NCBI GenBank assembly: GCA_001421095.1
Contig: LIIK01000011.1
Location: 1-61,822 of the forward strand
Length of the DNA: 61,822 nucleotides
Source: Candidatus [Bacteroides] periocalifornicus
Lineage (GTDB): Bacteria > Bacteroidota > Bacteroidia > Bacteroidales > CAJPTX01
Reading direction: 5' to 3'
In this document: in pieces, positions 17,708-26,535 of the stretch
Layout of the letters: each line of letters starts with the position of its first letter
Numbering within the stretch: position 1 is the stretch's first letter
Notes under the pieces: generated by a model
Seen by the model: only the letters and a program-made list of their open reading frames with translations
The model's database searches: none
Told to the model about the DNA's origin: nothing
Program-made: the position numbers and the translations under genes

Positions 17708-19051
17708 TTATTGTTCAAGCCGTTTTAGTTCTTCAGCCAGCTGGGCAACGGTAGAGGGGTGTGCCACAAGCGAGCCGTTTCTATCGAGGAGGTACATATC
17801 TGGAGTTCCATCTACCCCCATGGCGTCCAGAAGTGGGTGCTTTTCATCTAGGATGAACATCGGCCAACCGTTGCTGCAGGCCGCCACGTAGCTACGCAGC
17901 TCTGGGGAATCGGCATCTATGGAAAGCCCCGCCACCGATAGATTCGCCCCGGTTACCCCCTTGCTCCAATCGGCCAGCTGTAGTTTAAGCCCTTGGCAAT
18001 GGGGGCACCATACTGACCATACAAGCAGTAGGGTAAAGCGGGAGCTGCGGGATATTAGCGGGCGCCGTTTTCCCAGCGCATCGGTGTACTCTCGCTGTAG
18101 CAGTTCCTTCACTAGGGGGGAGTTCCACCCAGGACTTGTAGGGGACATTATGTCTGGCGCTATAGGCCCAAACGGTTGGGTTACTATCCAGTCTGCTATG
18201 CTCTGGTAAGCTGTTCCTTCAAGCAGATACTGGGCCTGCATCAAAAGCCTGCGAGCCACGGGATAGACCATCGGTCGTCGTCCTAGCTCGGTAAGAGCCG
18301 ATCTATAGGCTGAATCCTGCTCTGCAGCGGTAAAGCGTTCGTTTCGTTGCGCCTCTAGGTAGTTTACCAGTCGTTGCCCTAGCTCATAGCTTGTGGCAAG
18401 CAGTGAATCGCCTAGGGTATCGCCCCACCAGTCGTTTATGCTATGGCCTGTGGGTTTGCGCATCAGTACTATTAGCCGGCGCAGCGTTCCCCAGCGTCTG
18501 GGATTTCCCTTCTCCGCATCTGCTACCCCATTCAGCAGGCCGAGTAGCAGCCCATTGGCAGCCTGCCAGGCCGAATCGTTCAGCCGTGTTACCCCGTCTA
18601 TGCCCCTGCCGTTCAGCCCTGTTTCAGCTATCTGCTGGAGGCGATCCCACTCTTGTGCCCTATCCAGTATTGCACGGGCTTTCAGGTAGATTTGCGCAGC
18701 ATCGTTTCCCTGTACGCGGGCGCTGTCTAGTATGGCATCGGCACGCAAGTGAACTGTGATTTCGCCTGTGTTCTCTGTGAGCAGCAACGGAATTTTTAGC
18801 CCATCGCCTACCGTTACTTCGTAGCAGCCAGGCACAAACGACTTTGCCGAGAAGTAGTAGAATCCCCCCTTTCCTATCCAGCTTGAGTCCACCAGAATAC
18901 GGCCAGATAGCTCCCGACGGTAGAGGTAGCCCTCATTGGGTATAGCTCCCTCTACCCGCACCTTCATACGGAGCGCCTGTCCAAGGCAGCCCACCGACAG
19001 GAGGGTAAGAGCCAAGCCTATCAACCACGCACGTAGGCGTATATCCATCAT
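17708..19051 (-). CDS. Secreted TlpA-like thioredoxin-fold protein
   Basis: The 447-residue product begins with a signal peptide (hydrophobic RAWLIGLALTLLSVGCLGQA); the cysteine in LSVGC could instead mark a lipoprotein, which I cannot settle. Residues ~25-120 form a beta-rich region resembling the DUF4369 N-terminal domain common in Bacteroidetes TlpA proteins. The C-terminal ~120 residues are a thioredoxin fold with the active site WCPHC, a later cis-proline loop (GVDGTPDMYLLDRNG) and a closing helix. CPHC is typical of periplasmic oxidoreductases of the DsbA/TlpA kind. It overlaps no neighbour: cysS ends 11 bp upstream and pgk starts 60 bp downstream, so the three may form one transcript. 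Its substrate is unknown. Confidence 0.85.
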   Translation of the reverse strand: MMDIRLRAWLIGLALTLLSVGCLGQALRMKVRVEGAIPNEGYLYRRELSGRILVDSSWIGKGGFYYFSAKSFVPGCYEVTVGDGLKIPLLLTENTGEITVHLRADAILDSARVQGNDAAQIYLKARAILDRAQEWDRLQQIAETGLNGRGIDGVTRLNDSAWQAANGLLLGLLNGVADAEKGNPRRWGTLRRLIVLMRKPTGHSINDWWGDTLGDSLLATSYELGQRLVNYLEAQRNERFTAAEQDSAYRSALTELGRRPMVYPVARRLLMQAQYLLEGTAYQSIADWIVTQPFGPIAPDIMSPTSPGWNSPLVKELLQREYTDALGKRRPLISRSSRFTLLLVWSVWCPHCQGLKLQLADWSKGVTGANLSVAGLSIDADSPELRSYVAACSNGWPMFILDEKHPLLDAMGVDGTPDMYLLDRNGSLVAHPSTVAQLAEELKRLEQ

Positions 19052-19062
19052 TCCTAGTTCGC

Positions 19063-20547
19063 CTATTTCAGTCGCCAGTTCACACCCTGGGGGCTATCCA
19101 TCACCTCCACCCCGGCATCGTTTAGCGTATTGCGTATACGGTCTGCGGTTACGTAGTCCTTCCGACCCTTCGCCTCGGCACGGTACTCTAGGGCAAGCTG
19201 CATGGCAGTATCTAGCGCAGCCTGTTCCTTCACTCCCCCCTCCTTGCCAGTTCCCTCATCCTGTAGCCCCAGAATATCGTACACCATAAGCGAGAAGAAG
19301 GCGCGTAGGCGGTTGAGTTCCTCGGGGGTTATCCTCTCTTCGCCCCGCTGTAGATGCCCTATCACCCGCACCCATTCGAACAGGTGGGCAATGGCTATTG
19401 GCGTGTTCATATCGTCGAGCAGCGCGCTCCAGCAAGCATCCTCCAGCTCTTGTACCTGTACGGTAGTCTGCTCGCTAGGGGTAATGCGCTCTAGGGTCTG
19501 CATTGCCTCCCAGAGCCGTTCTAGCCCCTTAGAGGCCGCCAAAAGTGCCGCATTGCTGAAGTCTAGGGTCGACCGGTAGTGTGCCTGTAGGATGAAGAAG
19601 CGCACTGTCATAGGGCTGTAGGCACGCTCGAGCTTAGGGTGGTTGCCGCTGAAGAGTTCGTGGAGCTGGATGAAGTTCCCCAGCGATTTGCCCATTTTTT
19701 GCCCCTCTATGGTGATGAGATTGTTGTGCATCCAGTAGCGCACAGCTTGATGCCCAGATGCCGCCACAGACTGCGCAATCTCGCACTCATGGTGTGGGAA
19801 CAGAAGATCTAATCCCCCCCCGTGGATATCGAATGTCTCGCCCAGGTATTTGGTACTCATGGCACTGCATTCCAGATGCCAGCCCGGGAATCCCGCTCCC
19901 CACGGCGATGGCCAGCGCATTATATGCACCGCGCTGGCCTTTTTCCATAGGGCAAAATCGAGCGGATGCCGCTTCCCCTCCTGCCCGTCCAGTACCCGAG
20001 TGTTAGCCACCATATCCTCTGGCCTCCGACCACTGAGGATACCGTATTGGTGCGCTTTATCGTAGTGCTCTATGTCAAAGTAGACGTTACCATCCACCAC
20101 GTAGGCATAGCCAGCATCCAGTATTTTCTGAATCAGCCCAATCTGCTCTATAATGTGCCCAGAGGCGAGGGGTTCTATAGAGGGCGACAGCGTATTGAGA
20201 GCCCGCATCGCCTCATGGTAACGCTCGGTGTAGCGGTGGGCGAGCTCCATTGGCTCTAGCTGTTCCAGGCGTGCGCGCTTGGCTATTTTGTCCTCCCCCT
20301 CATCGGCATCGTGCTCCAGATGCCCCACGTCGGTGATATTGCGCACGTAGCGCACCTGGTAGCCAAGGGCAGAGAGCAGGCGGAATAGCACATCGAAGGT
20401 CACTGCTGGGCGTGCGTGTCCTAGGTGTGCATCGCCGTACACCGTGGGGCCGCATACATACAGCCCTACCCGTGGGGCGTGCAGGGGCGTGAATAGCTCT
20501 TTGCGTCGCGATAGGCTGTTGTAGATGTAAAGCTCTTGCGCTGGCAT
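19063..20547 (-). CDS. cysS: Cysteine--tRNA ligase
   Basis: This class I aminoacyl-tRNA synthetase charges tRNA-Cys. It has 494 residues, the usual length. The first zinc ligand lies in YVCGPTVYG, followed by the HIGH-type motif HLGHARPAVTFD. The other zinc ligands lie in WHLECSAM and HHECEIAQ. The KMSKS-type motif is KMGKSLGN. The C-terminal DALR-like helical part ends GVNWRLK. A good Bacteroidetes -7 box sits 34 bp upstream of the ATG. The TlpA-like gene follows after 11 bp. Confidence 0.97.
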   Translation of the reverse strand: MPAQELYIYNSLSRRKELFTPLHAPRVGLYVCGPTVYGDAHLGHARPAVTFDVLFRLLSALGYQVRYVRNITDVGHLEHDADEGEDKIAKRARLEQLEPMELAHRYTERYHEAMRALNTLSPSIEPLASGHIIEQIGLIQKILDAGYAYVVDGNVYFDIEHYDKAHQYGILSGRRPEDMVANTRVLDGQEGKRHPLDFALWKKASAVHIMRWPSPWGAGFPGWHLECSAMSTKYLGETFDIHGGGLDLLFPHHECEIAQSVAASGHQAVRYWMHNNLITIEGQKMGKSLGNFIQLHELFSGNHPKLERAYSPMTVRFFILQAHYRSTLDFSNAALLAASKGLERLWEAMQTLERITPSEQTTVQVQELEDACWSALLDDMNTPIAIAHLFEWVRVIGHLQRGEERITPEELNRLRAFFSLMVYDILGLQDEGTGKEGGVKEQAALDTAMQLALEYRAEAKGRKDYVTADRIRNTLNDAGVEVMDSPQGVNWRLK

Positions 20548-20580
20548 TGGTCAGGGAATTTGGCTGGCTTTTAACCACCG

Positions 20581-20588
20581 CAAAGTTA
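20581..20588 (-). promoter_or_regulatory. Bacteroidetes -7 box (TAACTTTG) for cysS
   Basis: On the minus strand the octamer TAACTTTG, followed by CG, lies 34 bp before the cysS ATG and matches the Bacteroidetes -7 consensus TAnnTTTG. No clear TTTG -33 box is visible at the usual 19-21 bp spacing. Confidence 0.55.
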
Positions 20589-20828
20589 CAAAAATTGCAG
20601 ATAATAACGAATGAAAAGTAGTGGTGCGAGCTAATAGATGCTGGAATTTAGTTGGTTATCACGATCTTGTGGCTTTTTAGCATCGGAAGAAGGCAGCTTA
20701 ACGCCAACAGTTGCCCTAGCACGTCATCCCATCAGGTGTTGAGCGTATTCCACGCCTAGCCGCCAAATAGCGATCCCCGCTATAGGCTTGCGTATGCGTC
20801 CATTTGCAGAGTTTTTTCCTCCTTCTTG

Positions 20829-20982
20829 GAGGCCCCCTGCGAAAGTCCCGTAAGCGTTCGGTCTTTATAGGGAGGCTTTCCTCTTTCTGTAGATAAATTG
20901 GTTTTAATCAGACGATTCCATTTCTCCAAGACCGTCACAATGCGGCATGTCGTGTCGTTTAAGTCCGTTTTGTCGCAGTCTC
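20829..20982 (+). mobile_element. MITE-like element, copy B
   Basis: This 154-bp element shares with copies C and D the block around gaaagtcccgtaag, a gggaggctttcctctt block, the ggttttaatcagacgattcc block, and a degenerate palindromic core at about 20936-20960. Its ends (gaggccccctgcgaaag and gttttgtcgcagtctc) are imperfect inverted repeats. A second, 5'-truncated copy follows directly at about 21000-21078. Confidence 0.7.
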
Positions 20983-20999
20983 TCTTGTGGTTGGGTGGA

Positions 21000-21078
21000 G
21001 ATTCTAATCGTTCCATTTCTTATCGCAGACCGTAGCGACGGGGCTCGCAGCATCGTTTATGCGAGTTTTGCAGAGGTC
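21000..21078 (+). mobile_element. 5'-truncated second copy of the MITE-like element
   Basis: The right half of the element is repeated: a ttctaatcgttccattt block, the core gaccgtagcgacggggctcg, and the right end gttttgcagaggtc. It stands just downstream of copy B and just beyond the 3' end of the first chemoreceptor gene, which stops at 21147. The 599-bp gap between cysS and that gene is otherwise without a supportable gene. Confidence 0.6.
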
Positions 21079-21146
21079 GTGTTGTAGTTTCTGCGCAAAG
21101 GTAGCTAGTATTTTACAACATGTCGGTTAGCCCTATTGCAGTGCTC

Positions 21147-22862
21147 TCAGACTTTGAAGAATCCCACAGCCTCCTTTAGGGTGTCAGCCTGGGCGCTCAG
21201 TTCCTCAGAGCTAGAGGCCATTTCCTCGGCAGAGGCGGCATTGGCCTGTACCACCACATTCAGAGCCTGCACAGCACTGTTTATCTGCTCTACGCCACCA
21301 CGTTGCTCCTGGCTGGCTGCCGAGATTTCCTGTACCAGCTGGGCCGTGCGTTGCACCTCGGGCACTACTGCCGAGAGGTCGGTATTGGCATTCTCGGTGG
21401 CCTGCATGCTCTGGGCTGAGAGGCGTTGAATCTCCTCGGCGGCTGCTCTACTCCGTTCGGCGAGCTTACGTATTTCTGTGGCTACCACGCTGAACCCCCG
21501 TCCATGTTCACCGGCTCTGGCAGCCTCTACGGCGGCGTTGAGGGCGAGGATGTTCGTCTGGTTCGCGATCTCGGTAATAATGCCGATCTTCTGGGTTATA
21601 GCCTGCACAGAGGTTAGCGATTCGGCAGACACATGGCTCACCGTATTCATCTTTGCCTCCATGCTTAGAGCGATACTCCTGGTTTGCTGGGCGCTGTCAG
21701 TATTCTGGTCAATGTTGGCTGCCATTTGCTCCATGGCGCTGCTCACCTCCTCGGTGCTAGAGGCCTGGTTGCTCGAACCCTCCGATATTCTGGAGGAGGC
21801 TGCGCTAAGCTGGCGGCTGGCCTGCGCCACGTTTCCAGCCCCCTGGACTATCTCAGCTACCGAGCGCCTTATACCCTGTATCATGGTGCTTACCGCGCGT
21901 GAAAGGTCGCCGATTTCATCGCGTTGGGCTAGCAGTCCCGCGGGTATCTCCAGCCGGAAATTCCCCTGTGAGCATTGCATAAGGAGGCTAACAGCATTCC
22001 CCAATCCACGCCCGAAATATCGGGATACCACAATGGATAGGATGAAGGCCAGCAGGAGTATGGAGGAGGTATTGATGCTAAGCACGCGCGCTACCGAGGC
22101 ATTGAGCAGCCCCTTGCAGTGGTACATGAGCGAGACCAGCGCATCAGACTGCTCTGTGACGATCTTGGTCTCTTGGAGGCTTTTCGCAATGAGATCGTCT
22201 ACTTGCTGCGCGGTGGGGGTAAGGATGCTGAGGGTCTTCTGGAACGACTCGAGCTGGCTACGGAGCGATGGGCTTAAAGAGTTGCTGTTCAGAACACCTT
22301 TCACTCGATCCTCTATACCCGGGAGAAGGGAAGAGCGTTTTGATTGCAGAAATTGATCCCAATCCACCATAATCTTCGAGAGGGGTTCGCTCTGCTCGCC
22401 TACACCCGTCTCTAGGCTGCCTTGGAGTAGCGCGGCTTCCTGGCTATCGGCCTGCGCTATTAGGTCGACCTCCCGGCTCGAGGATGCGGAAAATTGCCCT
22501 ATGTAGTCGTGGTACTGCTTGATGTGTTGCTGTAGCGATTCGCCCACCGGGCCCAGCTCCCCATCGTAGCTCGAGGCTAGGCTTAGCTCTACCAGTTTTT
22601 GGCTGTAGTAGATGCTGGAGTCTATCTCTACCAGCCCTAGGGGGAGGCGTTCGGGCAGGGAGGCGTAGTAGGAGGTGGAAATGTTGTAACGCCCGGCGTG
22701 GTAGTAGGAATCCACGAGCCATCCGTACTGGTGGAGAAGGATGAGCTTGTTGAACCTCAGGTTATTCCGCATGTTGAACATCGCCCCTATCGCCACAAGG
22801 AGGATGACGAGCCCGAAGCTCAGCCCGAGTTTAGCCCGGGTTCTAATGTCGACAATTCGCAT
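21147..22862 (-). CDS. Methyl-accepting chemotaxis protein 1
   Basis: This 571-residue chemoreceptor has a first membrane helix at about residues 12-30 and an extracytoplasmic helical sensor region of about 225 residues resembling a four-helix bundle. The second membrane helix is at about 258-282, followed by a HAMP-like segment (AQRDEIGDLSRAVSTM) and the long signalling coiled coil. The conserved hairpin tip contains EIANQTNILALNAAVEAARA and GRGFSVVATEIRKLAERS, the CheA/CheW contact region. It ends in a short tail (EAVGFFKV). It is the first of three related receptors on this strand; no cheA, cheW, cheR or cheB is in the window. The ligand is unknown. Confidence 0.93.
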   Translation of the reverse strand: MRIVDIRTRAKLGLSFGLVILLVAIGAMFNMRNNLRFNKLILLHQYGWLVDSYYHAGRYNISTSYYASLPERLPLGLVEIDSSIYYSQKLVELSLASSYDGELGPVGESLQQHIKQYHDYIGQFSASSSREVDLIAQADSQEAALLQGSLETGVGEQSEPLSKIMVDWDQFLQSKRSSLLPGIEDRVKGVLNSNSLSPSLRSQLESFQKTLSILTPTAQQVDDLIAKSLQETKIVTEQSDALVSLMYHCKGLLNASVARVLSINTSSILLLAFILSIVVSRYFGRGLGNAVSLLMQCSQGNFRLEIPAGLLAQRDEIGDLSRAVSTMIQGIRRSVAEIVQGAGNVAQASRQLSAASSRISEGSSNQASSTEEVSSAMEQMAANIDQNTDSAQQTRSIALSMEAKMNTVSHVSAESLTSVQAITQKIGIITEIANQTNILALNAAVEAARAGEHGRGFSVVATEIRKLAERSRAAAEEIQRLSAQSMQATENANTDLSAVVPEVQRTAQLVQEISAASQEQRGGVEQINSAVQALNVVVQANAASAEEMASSSEELSAQADTLKEAVGFFKV

Positions 22863-23182
22863 TGCTGTATATGTTTATACCTGAATTACTCACGTAGCCT
22901 TGAGGTGTTGCGCGGCAAACCCCAGTATCTGTTAAGGGGGTAAAACCCGAGAAGTCCCAGTGGTGCCGCGACGTAGCGTTCATTGGCTAGGAAGGCGAAA
23001 ATCGATACTCTTAACGTGTGTAAAAGGAATACGCATCGCGGGACAGAAATGTTACGTTGCGAGGTCTGCCGTAAGGGTACGAGAGTGTTCTCTAGTGCTG
23101 TACGGCGCACCGTATCGTTTATGTTCCTTTGCATCAGCGAATCACGTTTCTATCAATCTTCGCGCTTTGCTATTGCATTCTT

Positions 23183-23219
23183 GGTAGGGGCGGCGCCGAG
23201 CGTAGCGAGTGCCCGCCCT
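23183..23219 (+). repeat. Short GC-rich repeat shared with 36158-36197
   Basis: The stretch around gccgagcgtagcgagtgccc recurs nearly unchanged at 36158-36197, with the same flanking ttggtaggggcgg. The two copies are 13 kb apart in intergenic DNA, here between the first two chemoreceptor genes. The rest of that 458-bp gap holds the terminator at 23274 and nothing else that I recognise. Confidence 0.6.
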
Positions 23220-23273
23220 AACTAAGGATGCGAGATTCCGCCCTAACCACCGCTGCGAGTTGTCCCCCTAACG

Positions 23274-23309
23274 AATCGGCCCCCGACTGTAGCCAGTCGG
23301 GGGCCGATT
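23274..23309 (-). terminator. Terminator after chemoreceptor 2
   Basis: A perfect 15-bp stem (aatcggcccccgact and its complement) with a 6-nt loop lies 12 bp beyond the stop of the second chemoreceptor gene on the minus strand. A and T bases flank the stem, so it may act in both directions. Confidence 0.75.
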
Positions 23310-23320
23310 TCGTTGCTTGC

Positions 23321-25048
23321 TTAGCTGTTCTTGATTTTGAAGAAGGAGGCTGCGGTGTTTAGCGCATCGGCTTGGGCGCTGAGTTCTTCCGCGCTGGTGG
23401 CCATTTGCTCGGCGGCAGCGGCATTGGCCTGCACCACGTCGTTGAGCTGTTGTATAGCGCTGTTTATCTGCTCTACTCCGCCTCGTTGCTCTTGGCTGGC
23501 CGCGGCTATCTCCTGCACCAGCTGGGCGGTGTGTTTCACCTCGGGCACCACGGCCAGGATATTGGCATTCGTGCTCTCGGTGGCGCTATCTGATGATGCC
23601 GAGAGCTGCTCGATCTCCTCGGCGGCCTCGCGGCTACGCTCGGCCAATTTCCGAATCTCGCTGGCCACCACGCTGAATCCGCGTCCGTGTTCACCCGCGC
23701 GGGCTGCCTCTACTGCGGCATTCAGGGCAAGGATGTTGGTCTGGTTGGCTATTTCTGTGATTATGCTGATTTTCTGGGTGATGGCACGTACAGAGCCTAG
23801 CGATTGGTTAGAGAGCTCGTTTACAGAATTGATCTTCCCCTCCATGCTCACCGCTATGGCACGGGTCTGCTGGGCGCTTTCGGTATTCTGGTCTATGTTG
23901 GCCGCCATTTCCTCCATGGCGCTGCTTACCTCCTCGGTGCTAGAGGCCTGCGAGCTCGTACCCTGCGAGAGGCGCTGGCTCACCTCGCTTAGCTGCTGGC
24001 TGGCTTGCGCCACGTTGGCTGTACCATTGAGGATGGTGTTTACTGACTCTGAAATCCCCCTGAGCATGGAGTCTACAGCACGGGCTAGGTTGGCGAACTC
24101 ATCCTTCTGCGTAAGGAAACTTTGCGGCACGCTAAAGCTGAAATTCCCCTTGGCGAAGAGCCCGAAGTCATGGACCATCGCGTTGAGCCGTAGCAGGATG
24201 AAGCGGGCTAGCCATTGCACAATTATCAGGGAGAGCAACGCCACTATCGGGAGGAGGAGGGCTGCCCAGATGTTGATGGCCTGGTCTAGGCTTGCCGACT
24301 GGCTGTCCAGCACAGTGGTAAGCGAGTGCAGATCGGTTAGCAGCCCGGTAGCCATAGCGGTAAGCTCCGCCTCCAGGCTCTTTGTGCGCTCTATGGAGGC
24401 TACCAGCGAGGTTCCGTGCGCATTGAGTTCGTTCAGCTGGGTGAGGAGCGGGGCGGGTATGCCCTCGTGGTTCTTGAGTGCCGACATCGTTTCTACGGCA
24501 TTGCGAAGATTCTGGAGGTCGTCGCTCCGGAAGTAGTCAATGCATTGGAGTTGCACTTTGCCGAACTCGCCAAGGAGGGAGTGGGAGAGGTCGGCAGTAT
24601 TGTCTATTAGCCCCCAGAGGGATACGAGTACTCCAGAGAACGTCTCTAGCTTGGCGCGATTATCTAGCTCACTATCCATCAATACGTTTCGCTGCCTTCT
24701 GTATTCGGTGAGCTGGCTTTGTAGCGACTCCAGCATACCCCGCGCATCCGTCAGCTTGCGGTCTGTTACTTGCGCCTGTATGGAGGAGAGCTGCCTTAGG
24801 CTAGAGTCGAGGTAGAGTTCAGCCTGGTCGCGCTCTGCGGTTGCCAGCAAGCCGCGGAAGTTGAAGTAGTGCAGGCGAGAGGCAAGGAAGTCTGATTCTG
24901 CATGACCAGAGCTCTTCATGAGCGACTGCGCCTGCCCCGAGCGGTAGTTGAGGATGACAATGATCCCCGAACCCACGGCGAACAGGACGAGGATGAGGCC
25001 AAAGCCCAGGTAGAGCTTAGCCCTGGTGCGGAGGTTAGAGATAGACAT
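23321..25048 (-). CDS. Methyl-accepting chemotaxis protein 2
   Basis: The start is the ATG at 25048 (MSISNLRTRAKLYLGFGL). It aligns with the starts of the other two receptors; the frame stays open 25 codons further upstream without similarity. The 575-residue product has a first membrane helix (GLILVLFAVGSGIIVIL), a helical extracytoplasmic sensor domain, and a second membrane helix at about residues 280-300 (LLPIVALLSLIIVQWLA). A HAMP-like region and the signalling domain follow, with the tip EIANQTNILALNAAVEAARA. The sensor domain differs clearly from receptor 1, while the signalling domain is nearly the same. It ends NTAASFFKIKNS. Confidence 0.93.
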   Translation of the reverse strand: MSISNLRTRAKLYLGFGLILVLFAVGSGIIVILNYRSGQAQSLMKSSGHAESDFLASRLHYFNFRGLLATAERDQAELYLDSSLRQLSSIQAQVTDRKLTDARGMLESLQSQLTEYRRQRNVLMDSELDNRAKLETFSGVLVSLWGLIDNTADLSHSLLGEFGKVQLQCIDYFRSDDLQNLRNAVETMSALKNHEGIPAPLLTQLNELNAHGTSLVASIERTKSLEAELTAMATGLLTDLHSLTTVLDSQSASLDQAINIWAALLLPIVALLSLIIVQWLARFILLRLNAMVHDFGLFAKGNFSFSVPQSFLTQKDEFANLARAVDSMLRGISESVNTILNGTANVAQASQQLSEVSQRLSQGTSSQASSTEEVSSAMEEMAANIDQNTESAQQTRAIAVSMEGKINSVNELSNQSLGSVRAITQKISIITEIANQTNILALNAAVEAARAGEHGRGFSVVASEIRKLAERSREAAEEIEQLSASSDSATESTNANILAVVPEVKHTAQLVQEIAAASQEQRGGVEQINSAIQQLNDVVQANAAAAEQMATSAEELSAQADALNTAASFFKIKNS

Positions 25049-25412
25049 TGACGCGAGGGTTTGAGGTGAATAGATGAAACGTAACCCGGGGTGTGGATCA
25101 TCCAACCCATAGAATGAATCCATTTACCCCATTCATTCACTTTAACTAGCTCAGCTCGGATAATGTTGCAAAACCCGCCCCTCTCGGGGGGTGAATATGG
25201 GAATCTCTTCGTTTTTATGCTGGTTTCTAGGAAGATAGAAATGATATTTTTTCCGTAGAAGAGAACGGAAGGATAGCGCAACAGGTCGGTTAGATAATTC
25301 CGAAATCCGCGAGATGCCATCTTTCTGGCCGTGCGAAAATAACGTCTCCACCAATGGTGCGCCCGTATAGCTGCACCCCCTTTCCCCGTTATCTAGCCAA
25401 ACAGTCTACGCC

Positions 25413-26036
25413 ATGATTTACGGCTACATCCGGGTGAGCAGCGATCACCAGACGGTGGAGAACCAGCGGTATGAGATCAACCGATTCTGCGAGGGGAACG
25501 GGCTGGCTATCGACGGGTGGATAGAGGAGACGATAAGCGGTACCACCACCTACCGCAAACGTGCGCTGGGACGCCTGCTGCAGCGCGTGGGGCGTGACGA
25601 TCTCATCATCTGCGCAGAACTCTCACGCCTAGGGCGTAGCCTCTTCATGATCATGGAGATCCTCAATCTATGCCTGAGCCGAGAATGCAGGGTTTGGACT
25701 ATAAAGGACAACTACCGGCTAGGCGACGATATCCAGAGCAAGGTGCTCGCATTCGCTTTCGGCCTTAGCGCCGAGATAGAGCGTAACCTCATAAGCCAAC
25801 GCACCAAGGAGGCACTAGCGCGCAAGCGGGCCGAGGGCATAGTGCTGGGCCGTCCCAAAGGGCGACGCACTGCCCCAGAGAAGCACAAGCTCCACCGCCA
25901 AGAGGCTAAGATTCGCCAACTCCTCGCGGAAGGCGTATCCCAGCGCGAGATTGCCCGTCGGGTGAAGGTGGACCGCGGAACCGTGGGGCGCTTTATCCGA
26001 GACAGGGGGCTGAAAGGAAAACCCGATACGCCATAA
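25413..26036 (+). CDS. Serine-type DNA invertase (Mpi/Hin/Gin-like)
   Basis: This 207-residue small serine recombinase starts MIYGYIRVSSDHQTVENQR. The catalytic serine is Ser9 in YIRVS. The conserved arginines are in ELSRLGRS, followed by a long E helix (FAFGLSAEIERNLISQRTKEAL, read in part). The C-terminal ~50 residues hold the DNA-binding helix-turn-helix (GVSQREIARRVKVDRGTVGRFI). Length and the MIYGYIRVSS start resemble the Bacteroides master invertase Mpi. The gene lies opposite to the type IIG gene and ends only 5 bp before a 29-bp inverted repeat whose partner lies inside that gene. It is therefore the obvious candidate to flip the segment. Because it lies just outside the repeats, its own expression should not depend on the orientation. 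Other target sites elsewhere in the genome are possible. Confidence 0.93.
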   Translation: MIYGYIRVSSDHQTVENQRYEINRFCEGNGLAIDGWIEETISGTTTYRKRALGRLLQRVGRDDLIICAELSRLGRSLFMIMEILNLCLSRECRVWTIKDNYRLGDDIQSKVLAFAFGLSAEIERNLISQRTKEALARKRAEGIVLGRPKGRRTAPEKHKLHRQEAKIRQLLAEGVSQREIARRVKVDRGTVGRFIRDRGLKGKPDTP

Positions 26037-26041
26037 GTGAC

Positions 26042-26070
26042 TATACGGGCGGTTTCCGGCGGCCAAAGAT
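26042..26070 (+). repeat. Left inverted repeat of the invertible segment
   Basis: This 29-bp repeat is identical to the reverse complement of 26936-26964 and encodes YTGGFRRPK plus two bases. It begins 5 bp after the invertase stop codon. Two further bases on its outer side (GA at 26039-26040) also match after one mismatch. Confidence 0.92.
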
Positions 26071-26452
26071 TGTCTATCCCAACATGACCAAATTTCTTCC
26101 CTTCGTCTACGATGAGCAGGGCTACTACACCAACCAGAAGTGCTTCATCATCACGGGGATACAGCTCGGCTACCTCACGGCTTTCCTCAACTCCTCGCTC
26201 TTCAAGTACTGCTTCACCGATAGCTTCCCCGAGCTACAGGGAAGAACACGGGAGCTGAGCAAGGTCTTTTTCGATAACATCCCTGTAAAACCAGTGAACG
26301 AGGAGGATGAGGTGCGATACCTTGCTGCTGTAAAAGGCATACAGCAGACCTATACCCGCGAGCGGGCTGAGGCTATCGACCAAATGATCTTTGCACACTA
26401 CGGCCTTACACCAGAAGAGATTGCGAGCATTGGCTATATTGAGATCCGATGA
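26042..26452 (+). pseudogene. Silent alternative C-terminal cassette of the type IIG enzyme
   Basis: The frame starts in the left repeat (YTGGFRRPK) and continues for 136 residues to TGA at 26450-26452. It has the same architecture as the expressed C-terminus: KFLPFVYDEQGYYTNQKCF parallels ILRFCYDERGMLSLDSTCI, GYLTAFLNSSLFKY parallels KYLCCLLNSKMGRY, and HYGLTPEEIASIGYIE parallels LYGLDAEEIAYIEAYI. The rest differs strongly, as expected for an alternative recognition domain (TaqI-like C-terminal specificity domain, as judged from the pattern). It has no promoter or head of its own. The first internal ATG (26084) would give only a 122-residue fragment. It becomes the end of the enzyme after inversion, so it is silent rather than decayed. 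Confidence 0.85.
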
Positions 26453-26476
26453 GGGATATGGCGGCTATGTGCTTTA

Positions 26477-26502
26477 GTAGCGACGTGGCGTGCCGCGTCG
26501 CG
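26477..26502 (+). repeat. 26-bp REP-like palindromic unit
   Basis: This is a copy of the dispersed unit starting gtagcgacgtggcg and ending ccgcgtcgcg. It lies between the two cassettes inside the invertible segment, in the 83-bp gap between their stop codons. Confidence 0.75.
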
Positions 26503-26535
26503 GGCGCAGCGCGCCCTTATGGGCATCGCAGCATT

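Noticed and set aside
21478..22356. Long antisense frame (292 codons) inside chemoreceptor 1
   Set aside because: Same reason: the minus-strand protein is a clear chemoreceptor, and the plus-strand translation resembles nothing.
23331..24536. Long antisense frame (401 codons) inside chemoreceptor 2
   Set aside because: It is a shadow of the conserved MCP frame, with Ser/Ala/Arg-rich low-information translation. The opposite strand matches the family throughout.
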